Assembly (NCBI RefSeq): GCF_000685355.1
Contig: NZ_JHET01000010.1
Span: forward strand, 124,001-188,000
DNA from: Microbacterium sp. CH12i
GTDB taxonomy: Bacteria; Actinomycetota; Actinomycetes; Actinomycetales; Microbacteriaceae
Direction of reading: 5' to 3'
Length of the DNA: 64,000 nucleotides
Shown: positions 19,170 to 27,793 of the stretch, one piece after another
Position numbering within the stretch: position 1 is the stretch's first letter
Layout: every line of letters begins with the position of its first letter
Made by a program: the position numbers and the translations under genes
The notes under the pieces: generated by a model
Seen by the model: the letters and a program-made list of their open reading frames with translations, nothing else
The model's database searches: none
Told to the model about the DNA's origin: nothing

Positions 19170-20144
19170 ATGACTCCGTCGATTGCAGAGCTGCTCGATA
19201 CGGCCCGGGTGGTTGCCCTACCCATGACCACGCGCTTCCGCGGAGTGGATGTGCGCGAAGCGTTGCTGTTCGAGGGTCCGCAAGGCTGGGCCGAGTTCTC
19301 GCCGTTCGTCGAATATGCGGATGCTGAGGCATCCGTCTGGCTCGCCTCAGCGATCGACTTCGCCTGGAACGAGCAACCCGCACCGCTGCGCGACCGGATC
19401 CCGGTGAACGCCACGGTGCCGGCGGTTGCCGCGGCCGACGTCGTCGGGGTGCTCGCACGCTTTCCCGGATGCCGCACCGCCAAGGTCAAGGTCGCCGAAG
19501 CCGGTCAGCACCTGAGCGATGACATCGCCAGGGTGCGCGCAGTGCGCGATGTCATGGGCCCTCTGGGGCGCGTGCGCATCGATGCGAACGCGGCCTGGAA
19601 CGTCGACGAAGCCGAACGAGCTCTCCACGCCCTCGCTGAGTTCGACATCGAGTACGCCGAGCAGCCGTGCGCGACCGTCGAAGAGCTCGCCGAGGTGCGC
19701 GCACGAGTGAAGTACATGGGCATCCTGATCGCCGCCGACGAGAGCATCCGCAAGGCGGAAGACCCGATCGCGGTTGCGCGCGCCGGGGCTGCCGACCTCA
19801 TCGTGATCAAGGCGCAGCCGCTCGGCGGCATCCGCCGCGCGCTCGATATCGTCGCCGAATCAGGGCTGCCAGCAGTGGTCTCCAGTGCGCTCGATACAGC
19901 GATCGGCCTCAGCCAGGGTGCGGCTCTCGCCGCCGCCCTCCCCCAGCTCGACTTCGACTGCGGTCTCGGAACAGGGGCCCTGTTCGTCGAGAACGTCGCC
20001 AAGCTCTCACCGGTCGACGGCTCGATTCCCGTCGGACGCATCACGCCAGATGAGGCGCGGCTCGAGCGGCTCGCTGCATCCGCCGATCGTCAGGACTGGT
20101 GGCGCGAGCGCCTGACCCGCTGCCACGCGCTGCTCTCGGACTGA
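19170..20144 (+). CDS. menC: o-Succinylbenzoate synthase
   Basis: 324 aa, enolase-superfamily dehydratase making o-succinylbenzoate. Catalytic and metal-binding positions are visible: the KVK motif in TAKVKVAE, Asp in RIDANAAW, Glu in IEYAEQP, Asp in IAADES and Lys in LIVIKAQPLGG. The N-terminal capping domain is short, as in the actinobacterial form. ATG at 19170; the region just upstream has no clear Shine-Dalgarno. It is transcribed away from menB-menE and ends only 4 bp from the convergent TetR gene. Confidence 0.93.
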   Translation: MTPSIAELLDTARVVALPMTTRFRGVDVREALLFEGPQGWAEFSPFVEYADAEASVWLASAIDFAWNEQPAPLRDRIPVNATVPAVAAADVVGVLARFPGCRTAKVKVAEAGQHLSDDIARVRAVRDVMGPLGRVRIDANAAWNVDEAERALHALAEFDIEYAEQPCATVEELAEVRARVKYMGILIAADESIRKAEDPIAVARAGAADLIVIKAQPLGGIRRALDIVAESGLPAVVSSALDTAIGLSQGAALAAALPQLDFDCGLGTGALFVENVAKLSPVDGSIPVGRITPDEARLERLAASADRQDWWRERLTRCHALLSD

Positions 20145-20148
20145 TTAG

Positions 20149-20781
20149 TCAGCCCTGAGCAGGAGCAATGATCAGCTCGACGAGGCGGCCGAGCGCCTCA
20201 GCACCAACGCGGTGCAGTTGTTCACCGTCGTACCCCGAGATCACCCCACGGCCCATACAGCCTTCCCACTGCACCATCAGCATCTGAGCCGCTGTTGCCA
20301 CGTCTACTCGCAGGGCAAAGAGTCCTGAGTCGACGATGCCCTGAATGATGCCTTCAATGCTTGTGATCATCGCCGATTCCTGCACAAGATAGGCCGCACC
20401 GAACGCCGCGTCACGCAGCGCACGAATACGAATCTCACTCATCAGAAGCACGCTCAACCGATCGTCCTCACCCGACTCCATCACTCGCTGAACGAGGTCG
20501 ATGGGGTTGGCATCTCCGCTCAGGACACCTGATCCGACGAACTCGTCGATGCGCGCGCGCACCATCGTGATGCGCCGCTCGGCCACCGCCGCAGAGAGCT
20601 GCAAAAACAGCTCATCCTTGGAGTCGAAATTCGAGTAGAACGCGCCGCGAGTAAAGCCAGCGCGTTCACAGATCGCTTCGACGCTGGCGCCCTCAAGGCC
20701 CACCTCGGCAAACACCTCGGCGGCGGCATCCAACAGTCGAGCACGAGTGTTCTCGCGTCGTTTCGTCACGGGGATCGTCAT
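20149..20781 (-). CDS. TetR/AcrR-family transcriptional regulator
   Basis: 210 aa. The N-terminal DNA-binding domain reads RLLDAAAEVFAEVGLEGASVEAICERAGFTRGAFYSNFDSKDELF, the standard TetR helix-turn-helix. The C-terminal ligand domain is unspecific. It is divergent from the MMPL transporter gene, and two palindromes (20834-20867) sit in the gap, so it very probably represses that transporter and itself. ATG at 20781 with AGGAAGG upstream. The ligand is unknown. Confidence 0.93.
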   Translation of the reverse strand: MTIPVTKRRENTRARLLDAAAEVFAEVGLEGASVEAICERAGFTRGAFYSNFDSKDELFLQLSAAVAERRITMVRARIDEFVGSGVLSGDANPIDLVQRVMESGEDDRLSVLLMSEIRIRALRDAAFGAAYLVQESAMITSIEGIIQGIVDSGLFALRVDVATAAQMLMVQWEGCMGRGVISGYDGEQLHRVGAEALGRLVELIIAPAQG

Positions 20782-20833
20782 CTGGCCTTCCTACACATCC
20801 AGCGCACAGTTTTCAGCGTACAACTCCCCGTAG

Positions 20834-20867
20834 GATACACAGGTGTATCGGATACATCTCTGTATCC
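20834..20867. promoter_or_regulatory. Tandem operator palindromes for the TetR regulator
   Basis: Two adjacent inverted repeats: GATACAC-AG-GTGTATC (20834-20849) and GGATACA-TCTC-TGTATCC (20850-20867). Both share the half-site GATACA. They lie 29 bp upstream of the MMPL start codon and 52 bp upstream of the TetR gene, placed to cover both promoters. Cooperative binding of two TetR dimers is a reasonable inference. Confidence 0.8.
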
Positions 20868-20895
20868 AAACCCCATCCGCATCCCGGAGGATTCT

Positions 20896-23661
20896 GTGTC
20901 CACACTCCTGTCGTCGCTCGGACGCTGGTCATTCGTGCACCCTTGGCGCGTGCTCGCAGCCTGGCTGCTCGTTCTCGGCATCGCCGGCGGCGGCGCGCTC
21001 GTGCTCAACAGCGGCACCGACAATGCGTTCTCGATCCCCGGCACCGAATCGCAGGAGGGGCTTGCACAGCTCTCGCGCTCTTTCCCGCAGGTCAGTGGCA
21101 CAAACGCGCAGTTCATCGTGGTGGCAGACGCGGGCGACAAGATTACCGATGACGACTACCGCAAGCCGATCGAGGATGCCGTAGCCGAGCTCTCGGACCT
21201 CGACGGCGTGCTCGCGGTCACCTCCCCGTACGACGAGATGATCACCGGAATGATCAACGAGGGCAAGACCGCAGCGATTGTGCAACTGCAGTTCGAGGGA
21301 CAGTCCACCGACGTCCCCAGCGAGACCAAAGACACCCTCACCGCAGCGGTCGACACACTCGCTGCCGACCTCCCCACCGGCTCGCAGACGAAACTCGGCG
21401 GCGACCTCTTCGCCGTCTCCATCCCTGGCATCACGCTCACCGAAGCCGTCGGACTCATCATCGCCCTACTCGTGCTGATCGTCACGTTCCGTTCGTTCGT
21501 AATTGCCGGCCTCCCGCTGCTGACCGCCATGCTCGGCGTCGGCATCTCAATGGCCGGGATCTTCGCCGCAACCGCCTTCGCGAGCGTCTCCTCGACCACC
21601 CCACTACTCGCCCTCATGCTGGGACTCGCTGTCGGCATCGACTACGCGCTGTTCATCATGGCCAGGCATCAAGACCAGGTGCGCGAAGGCGTCGACCCGG
21701 AAGAGTCGGCCGCTCGGGCGGTCGGAACGGCCGGTTCCGCCGTGGTGTTCGCCGGCATCACGGTACTCATCGCGCTCATCGGTTTGGGTTTCGCCGGCAT
21801 CCCGTTCCTGACGACGATGGGGATTGCGGCCGCAGTAGCGGTCGCCGTCGCGGTTGTGATCGCCGTCACCCTCACGCCCGCAGTGCTCGGGTTCCTGAAG
21901 GGTCGAATCGTCGGACGCCCCAAAAAGGTACGCGAGCCGAAGAAGGGCAAGGGCCCCCGTCGCGGCTTCAGCGAACGCTGGGTCGGCGGCGTGACGAAGC
22001 ATCCGGTGCTCTCCTCACTTGCCGTCATCATCGGCCTCGGCATCGTCGCAATCCCGGCACTCAGCCTGAACCTGGCGCTCCCGAACGCCGGCGTACTGCC
22101 CAAGGACAGTGAGGCCCGCCAGAGCTACGACCTCGTCGGAGAAGAGTTCGGCGCCGGATTCAACGGCCCCCTCATCCTCACCGGGACAATCGTCACATCA
22201 ACTGATCCGCTGGTGTTGATGGAAAACCTTGGGGATGCTGTCGCCCAAATCGACGGCGTCAAAGAAGTGGCCCTCGCCACCCCGAACGAGACCGCCGACA
22301 CCGGCATCGTGCAGGTGATTCCCGAGACCGCACCGGATGACCCGGCAACGAGCGACCTCGTGCGAGAGCTCCGTTCGCACCACGATGAATGGCTCGAGAA
22401 GTTCGGCATCGATATCAAGGTCACCGGCTTCACCGCCGTCGCGATCGACATCTCCGACCAGCTCGGCGGGGCACTGCTTCCCTTCGGAGTCTTCGTCATC
22501 GGACTCTCGCTCATCCTGCTGACGATCGTGTTCCGCTCACTCTGGGTGCCGATCACCGCAGCACTCGGATACCTGCTGTCGATCATCGCCGCATTCGGAA
22601 TCGTGGGTGCCGTATTCGAGTGGGGCTGGCTCGCCGACGTTCTGCACGTCGCGAAGGTCGGGCCCATCATCAGCTTTATGCCGATCATCCTGATGGGTGT
22701 GTTGTTCGGCCTTGCGATGGACTACCAGGTGTTCCTCGTCTCGCGCATGCGGGAGGAGTACGTGCATGATCCAGACTCGAAGTCGCCGAACCGGGCCGTG
22801 CGTCGTGCTGCGGCGATCCGCGCCACGCGCAGCGGTTTCACCGGCTCGGCCAAGGTCGTCACGGCCGCCGGTCTCATCATGTTCGCCGTGTTCGTGGCGT
22901 TCGTCCCTGAGGGTGATTCTTCGCTCAAGCCAATCGCGCTGGGCCTGGCATCCGGCATCGCAATCGACGCGTTCCTGGTGCGCATGACGCTGATCCCCGC
23001 GCTCATGGCGATCCTCGGCGAGCGCGCCTGGGAGATCCCGGCGTGGCTGGAGAAGATCCTCCCCCGCGTCGACATCGAGGGCGAGGCGGTGGAGCGCGAG
23101 CGTCACCTGAAGTCGTGGCCCGGCGATGACTCGGTCGTGGCCGCCGATGAGCTGGTCCTCAGCGCGGATGCGCCGATCCTCGAAGGCCTATCGCTGCGGG
23201 TCGCGCCCGGTGAGGCGCTGATCGCCACCGGTCGTAACGCGCGAGTGCGACGCGCACTCGCGCTGGCGGTCGCCGGCAGGATCGCTCCGGATGACGGACG
23301 CCTCCGCGTCGTCGGGCACCTCTTGCCTGGTCGGGCGGCCTGGGTGCGCAATCACGTCGGCTGCGTGCTGGTGGATGACACGGATGCCGCCCTCAACGAC
23401 CTCAAAGAGGCGCTCCGCGGCAAGTCCAAGCTCGTCGTGATCGACGGGATCGACCGGTTCACCGGCGGTCAGCGCGATCAGATCACCGCGATGCTGCAGG
23501 ATGCTGCGGCGTCCAGGACGCTCGCGGTGTTCGCCACGGCATCCGACGCGGACGCCGCTCGCACCATCCTCGCGGAGGCCGCTTGGCCGAGCGCCCACAT
23601 GATCGACATCACCACCGCTGCGCATGCGCGCCGCACCGATTCCACCGAGGTGAACGCATGA
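20896..23661 (+). CDS. MMPL/RND-family transporter with ABC-ATPase-like C-terminal tail
   Basis: 921 aa membrane protein. Two repeats of the MMPL module each have an extracytoplasmic domain followed by membrane helices; family motifs are GIDYALFIMARHQDQ in the first and AMDYQVFLVSRMREEY in the second. Residues from about 750 on are soluble and look like a decayed ABC domain: ILEGLSLRVAPGEALIATGRNARVRRALALAVAGRIAPDDGRLRVVG aligns in layout with a Walker A region but lacks GxxGxGK(S/T). The start is GTG 20896 with GGAGG 5 nt upstream. It overlaps the YhgE gene by ATGA. Probably exports a lipid or drug, repressed by the divergent TetR protein. Confidence 0.9.
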   Translation: MSTLLSSLGRWSFVHPWRVLAAWLLVLGIAGGGALVLNSGTDNAFSIPGTESQEGLAQLSRSFPQVSGTNAQFIVVADAGDKITDDDYRKPIEDAVAELSDLDGVLAVTSPYDEMITGMINEGKTAAIVQLQFEGQSTDVPSETKDTLTAAVDTLAADLPTGSQTKLGGDLFAVSIPGITLTEAVGLIIALLVLIVTFRSFVIAGLPLLTAMLGVGISMAGIFAATAFASVSSTTPLLALMLGLAVGIDYALFIMARHQDQVREGVDPEESAARAVGTAGSAVVFAGITVLIALIGLGFAGIPFLTTMGIAAAVAVAVAVVIAVTLTPAVLGFLKGRIVGRPKKVREPKKGKGPRRGFSERWVGGVTKHPVLSSLAVIIGLGIVAIPALSLNLALPNAGVLPKDSEARQSYDLVGEEFGAGFNGPLILTGTIVTSTDPLVLMENLGDAVAQIDGVKEVALATPNETADTGIVQVIPETAPDDPATSDLVRELRSHHDEWLEKFGIDIKVTGFTAVAIDISDQLGGALLPFGVFVIGLSLILLTIVFRSLWVPITAALGYLLSIIAAFGIVGAVFEWGWLADVLHVAKVGPIISFMPIILMGVLFGLAMDYQVFLVSRMREEYVHDPDSKSPNRAVRRAAAIRATRSGFTGSAKVVTAAGLIMFAVFVAFVPEGDSSLKPIALGLASGIAIDAFLVRMTLIPALMAILGERAWEIPAWLEKILPRVDIEGEAVERERHLKSWPGDDSVVAADELVLSADAPILEGLSLRVAPGEALIATGRNARVRRALALAVAGRIAPDDGRLRVVGHLLPGRAAWVRNHVGCVLVDDTDAALNDLKEALRGKSKLVVIDGIDRFTGGQRDQITAMLQDAAASRTLAVFATASDADAARTILAEAAWPSAHMIDITTAAHARRTDSTEVNA

Positions 23662-25624
23662 CCCTTTCCATCGAACGGGCTCGCTCCCGCCGTCCTATCA
23701 CCTGGCTGACGCTGCTCGGCGTCTTGCTGCTGCCGGCCGCGGTCGGCGGCATCCTGGTCGCCGCTCTGCAGAACCCCACCGAGCGCCTCGACAGCATGAC
23801 TGCCGCGATCGTGAACCTCGATGAGCCGGTTACGATCAACGACCAGTACACGCCGCTTGGCCGCCAACTCGCCGCCGGTCTCGTGGAGGGTTCGGACGAC
23901 ATCGACTCCAACCTTTCGTGGGTGATTTCTAACGAAGAGGACGCTGCGAAGGGCCTCGCCGATGGTAGCTACCAGGCCGTCATCACCGTTCCGGCAATTT
24001 CTCGGCCGCCGCGACCTCGGCTGGTCAAGCGATCTCCGATGGCGGAGGGAAGGCCGAACAGGCCACAATCAGTGTCGCCACACCAGACGATGGGCTCGTC
24101 GCCGATGACCTCATCACCGGGCAGATCGCGACGGCTGCGGCATCCACGATGGGCACGATGCTCTCTGAAGCAACCATGGAGAACGTGCTGGTCGGCTTCA
24201 CAACGATCGGCGACCAGATTGGCGAGGCCGCGTCCGGCGCGCTCGAGCTGGCAAACGGCGCACGGAGCGCCGCGGATGGTGCTGCCGCGCTGCCCGATGG
24301 CGCAACAAAGCTGGCCGATGGCGCAGCGCAGCTCGGCACAGGGGCATCGGATCTTGCCGGTGGGCTCGGCACGATTGCGACTGGCACCCGGGACGCCGGA
24401 AACGGTGCGGGGGCGATTGGGGCAGGGCTCACGACTGGGGCTGCAGAACTGCAGAAGAACGTCGCAGGCATGACCCAGCTCGTCGGCGCCATCCAGGCCA
24501 GCGCGGCCTCAGCAGGTCAGGCAGCCACGCAGACCAGCGAACTGGCAACGACTCTCGCCACCATGGCCGCTACTTGTGTCCCGGCGGTGTCCGGACAAAG
24601 CATGTGCGATGACCTGGCCGCGGCCGCGGCCACTGCGTCTGCTGCCGCCACCTCGGCGGGAACCGCTTATGGCACGCTGAACGCGCCGCAGGTCGCGGAT
24701 GGTGTCGCTGCGCTACCCGACACCTTCAGCACGCTCGCTTCGAGCATGTCCGAAGCTGGCGCAGGCGCCACATCACTTGCCGGCGGCCTCAGCCAGCTTG
24801 CATCCGGCGTCGACCAGTCTGCCGCTGGCGCGTACTCGCTCAGCAGCGGGGCAACGTCTTTGAGCAGCGGCGCAACCGCTCTCGCCGACGGGGCATCCAA
24901 GTTGGCAACCGGCGTTGACAGCCTCGCCACCGGAACCGGTGACCTTGCTGGCGGCCTCCGCACCGCCGCTGATTCGCTACCGTCGTTCGACGATCAGGAG
25001 TCGTCGTCGCTTGCCTCCGTTATTGCAGACCCGGTGTCGACGAACTCGTCGATGAACACGATTTTCGGGCCGACAGCGATCCCACTGCTCGCCGCGGTCG
25101 TGCTGTGGTTCGGCGCTCTGGCGTCGTTCATCGTGATGCGCGCGCACACCGAGCGCACTCTCACTTCACGCCGCTCGTCGGCGGGATTGACGCTGCGGGC
25201 ATTTGCTCCTGCCGCGCTTATTGGTGCAGGACAGGGCCTGTTGGTGGCCCTCATCGTGCAGTTCGTCGCGCAGTACGACGCCGGTGCCTGGTGGGCGTTT
25301 GCTGGTACAGCGGTGCTCGTCGGCCTCGCATTCGCGGCAGTCAACCAGGCGCTCGTCGCCCTGTTCGGCGGGATCGGGCGCTGGGTGAGCGCACTCATCG
25401 GCGTAATCGCTGTGGCGACGGGGCTGATCTCGACGGTGCCGGGCTGGCTCGCCGATCTCGGCGGACTGCTACCCACCGCTCCGGCTTTCACGGGGCTCAT
25501 TGCCGCCAACGGCAGTGCGGTCGCTGCGCTTGTCGTCTGGGCGGTGCTGGCGCTCGTCGCCACCACGATCGCGGTCACGCTGCGCCGGACGACCTCGGCC
25601 AAGGCGGTCCTCGCCACGGCGTAG
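23658..25624 (+). CDS. YhgE/Pip-domain membrane protein, one frameshift
   Basis: About 655 aa across the shift. One N-terminal membrane helix (ITWLTLLGVLLLPAAVGGILVAAL), a YhgE domain start (TAAIVNLDEPVTIN...GRQLAAGLV), a long low-complexity region of GA-rich pseudo-repeats (such as LADGAAQLGTGASDLAGGL) predicted as coiled coil, and a C-terminal group of about five or six membrane helices. The frame breaks near 23997: VPA is followed by ISRPP in one frame, while one more A gives NFSAAATSAGQAISDGG. It is translationally coupled to the MMPL gene, so both belong to the TetR-controlled unit. Function unknown; related proteins include a phage receptor and type VII secretion accessory EsaA. Confidence 0.87.
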
Positions 25625-25639
25625 CATCCGCCTCGCGCT

Positions 25640-26190
25640 TCAGTGGTGAACGAGCGCCTTGAGTGCGATCAGAATGCCCCCGAATGCGGCAGTAATGAGG
25701 GCGCTGCCTAAGCGCATCCAGATGTTGCCGGTACGCGTCACGGCGACGAACCAGCCCAGTAAACCCAGCAGCAGCATGTCGGTGCCCAGTGCCAGCCATA
25801 CGGCATTGGCTTCACGGACGATGCCGATGACGCCGAGAGCCAGGATCACGATCGGAACCGCTCCGACCACAACCATCCCTACTGAATCGCTCGCCCCTCG
25901 CCGGAGCGCCTCACCCAGCGTGCGACGTTCACCCTGACCGCTTGCCAACCACGACATGGCCGATGCGTAGGCATGCGCGGCATAGAACACCAGCAGTGTC
26001 ACGACGACCGAGAGGAGTGCTTCGCCAGAGCTTGCCGCCGCATTGCGGCTGACAAGAATCATCCCGGCAACGATGATGAGCCGTAGATGCCTTCAGTCGA
26101 GAGGGCAATCTTTCCCACGCGGGACGCGCGGCGGGACGCGCGGCGGGACGTCACAGCAGGCGTGCTGAGCGGAGCAGAGGCATCAGCCAT
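25640..26190 (-). CDS. Small membrane protein of unknown function, one frameshift
   Basis: 183 aa across the shift. The start ATG 26190 has AGGA 5 nt upstream and begins MADASAPLS. The N-terminal tail carries a repeated RRAS motif from a 12-bp tandem repeat. Four or five hydrophobic segments follow (ALLSVVVTLLVFYAAHAYASA; SVGMVVVGAVPIVILALGVIGIV; LGLLGWFVAV). The long open frame begins only at 26062; the upstream part is in another frame and joins as EGIYG-(L/F)IIVAG if one base is restored near 26080. I do not recognise the family. It converges with the YhgE gene. Confidence 0.65.
26121..26148. repeat. 12-bp tandem repeat, about 2.3 copies
   Basis: Unit GGGACGCGCGGC at 26121-26132 and 26133-26144, with a partial third copy. 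On the coding strand it gives repeated basic RRAS residues in the cytoplasmic tail of the small membrane protein. The length is a multiple of three, so copy number can vary in frame. Confidence 0.85.
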
Positions 26191-26252
26191 GGAGTTCCTA
26201 TCGGAATTGGGGTTCGCGCCCGCGCGCCACGCATTCGCGAACCCCTAGCCGG

Positions 26253-26651
26253 TTAGGCCTTGTCGAGGGCTGACTGCTTCAGCTTGTCGAATTCTGCAGC
26301 CGTGATTGTGCCGGCATCCAGCAACTGCTTCGCGTGAGCGATCTCAGCTACCGGTGTTGCCGTGCCCCCAGAGACGGAGCGGATGTAGTCGTTGGTTGCC
26401 GTCTGTGCGGCAGCGGCCTGCGCATGAGCGCGCTCTGCCATGCCGCGTCCACGGGTAATGAGGTACACCAGCGCGGTGACGAACGGCAGGAAGATCAGGA
26501 AGATGAACCACACCGCCTTGGCGACACCGTTGAGCTTCCGGTCACGGAACAGATCGGTGATGATCGAGAACAGCGCCATGAGGTAGGCGACAAATACGAA
26601 GATGGTCAGAAACCACCAGATAACATCCCAGATTGTGCTCCAGAAAGACAT
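26253..26651 (-). CDS. Membrane protein with C-terminal SHOCT domain
   Basis: 132 aa. Two N-terminal hydrophobic segments (IWDVIWWFLTIFVFVAYLMA and AVWFIFLIFLPFVTALVYLI) match the phospholipase-D N-terminal-type membrane hairpin common in actinobacteria. The C terminus AHAKQLLDAGTITAAEFDKLKQSAL is a SHOCT motif. ATG 26651 has AAGGAGC upstream. The role is unknown; such proteins are usually small envelope proteins of unclear function. Confidence 0.85.
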   Translation of the reverse strand: MSFWSTIWDVIWWFLTIFVFVAYLMALFSIITDLFRDRKLNGVAKAVWFIFLIFLPFVTALVYLITRGRGMAERAHAQAAAAQTATNDYIRSVSGGTATPVAEIAHAKQLLDAGTITAAEFDKLKQSALDKA

Positions 26652-26776
26652 AGCTTTACCGTGCTCCTTGCATTGGTCACGCAGACAATGCCGCGAGAAT
26701 CACGGCTCGGGCTTGAGCATATCCATGAAAGTCGGCGGGGGTGGGCGATCTCCGACTTGGATGTGCTCAGCTCGAC

Positions 26777-27784
26777 CTAGCTCAGGCCGGAGTACGCGTG
26801 CAGACCCTTGAAGAACACGTTCACGATCGTGAAGTTGAAGATCACCGCGGTGAAGCCGACGATTGCCAGCCATGCGGAGGGGTTGCCGCGCCAGCCGCGC
26901 GTCGCACGCGCGTGGATGTACCCGGCGTAGAGGACCCAGACGATGAACGTCCAGGTCTCCTTGACATCGAAGCCCCAGTAGCGGCCCCAGGCATCTTGTG
27001 CCCAGACGGATCCAGCGATGAGCGTGAACGTCCAGAAGATGAAGCCGACAATCGCGAAGCGGAACGCCATGCCTTCGAGCTTGTCTGATCCGGGCAGCGT
27101 GCCCAAGAACCGCGGCCCCGGCTTCTCTGCCTGCTCGGCGAGGCGGCGCTCACGGCGACTCTGCATCAACTGCAACACGGACAGCGACCCCGCGAGAGCG
27201 AAGAAAGCCGTGCCCAGCGACGCGACGAAGACGTGGATGACAAGCCAAACACTCTTCAGCGGATCCATCAGCGGCACAACGCCGACATAGAAACTCAGCG
27301 CAGCCGTGCCCATCAACAAAATGACGAGACCGGTGATGAACGTGCCGAGGAAGCGAAGATCCATGCGCGTGTTCACCAGCAAGTAGACGAACATGATCAG
27401 CAGTGTGCCGGTCATCGCGAACTCGTAGAGGTTCGCCCATGGCACACGCTCGGCGGCGATTCCGCGCAACACGGTCGCAGCCAGGTGGAACAAGAATCCG
27501 AGCCCGGTGAGCGTTGTGCCGATCCGCGCCATCAGGTAGCGCGGCTTCGCAGGTGTAGCGGATGCCGCGCCCCCTGCCCCAGCGCCGCTCGACGGTGATC
27601 CCGACGATCCCGCTAATCCCGAACCGGTCGCCGCACCAACGAGCTCCAACTCGCGAGCGAGCCGGGCATCGGCGGTGACCTCTGATCGGCGTGCCAGGTC
27701 AAACGCGTACGCGATGAAGGCAGCGGCGTAGATCGCAATCGCTGTCCAGAGGAACAGGATTGAGAGGGAATCGAAGTCGGGCAT
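26777..27784 (-). CDS. ccsB: Cytochrome c biogenesis protein CcsB (ResC)
   Basis: 335 aa integral membrane protein of the system II haem-handling complex. It forms the cytochrome c synthetase with ResB, attaching haem to CXXCH of apocytochromes outside the membrane. About eight hydrophobic segments; the haem-binding tryptophan-rich segment is WAQDAWGRYWGFDVKETWTFIVW. Residues 55-75 form a variable glycine/alanine-rich linker. Start ATG 27784 is leaderless: -10 TAGACT (27791-27796) then 6 nt. That -10 contains the putative stop codon of resB, so ccsB can be transcribed separately from the operon. Confidence 0.94.
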   Translation of the reverse strand: MPDFDSLSILFLWTAIAIYAAAFIAYAFDLARRSEVTADARLARELELVGAATGSGLAGSSGSPSSGAGAGGAASATPAKPRYLMARIGTTLTGLGFLFHLAATVLRGIAAERVPWANLYEFAMTGTLLIMFVYLLVNTRMDLRFLGTFITGLVILLMGTAALSFYVGVVPLMDPLKSVWLVIHVFVASLGTAFFALAGSLSVLQLMQSRRERRLAEQAEKPGPRFLGTLPGSDKLEGMAFRFAIVGFIFWTFTLIAGSVWAQDAWGRYWGFDVKETWTFIVWVLYAGYIHARATRGWRGNPSAWLAIVGFTAVIFNFTIVNVFFKGLHAYSGLS

Positions 27785-27793
27785 TGTCCCAGT

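Noticed and set aside
24280..24960. GA-rich repeats in the YhgE gene as a possible tandem-repeat or CRISPR-like array
   Set aside because: Repeats are at the amino-acid level only, with varied codons and spacing, and are normal for YhgE/Pip coiled-coil regions. No CRISPR repeats or cas genes occur in the window.
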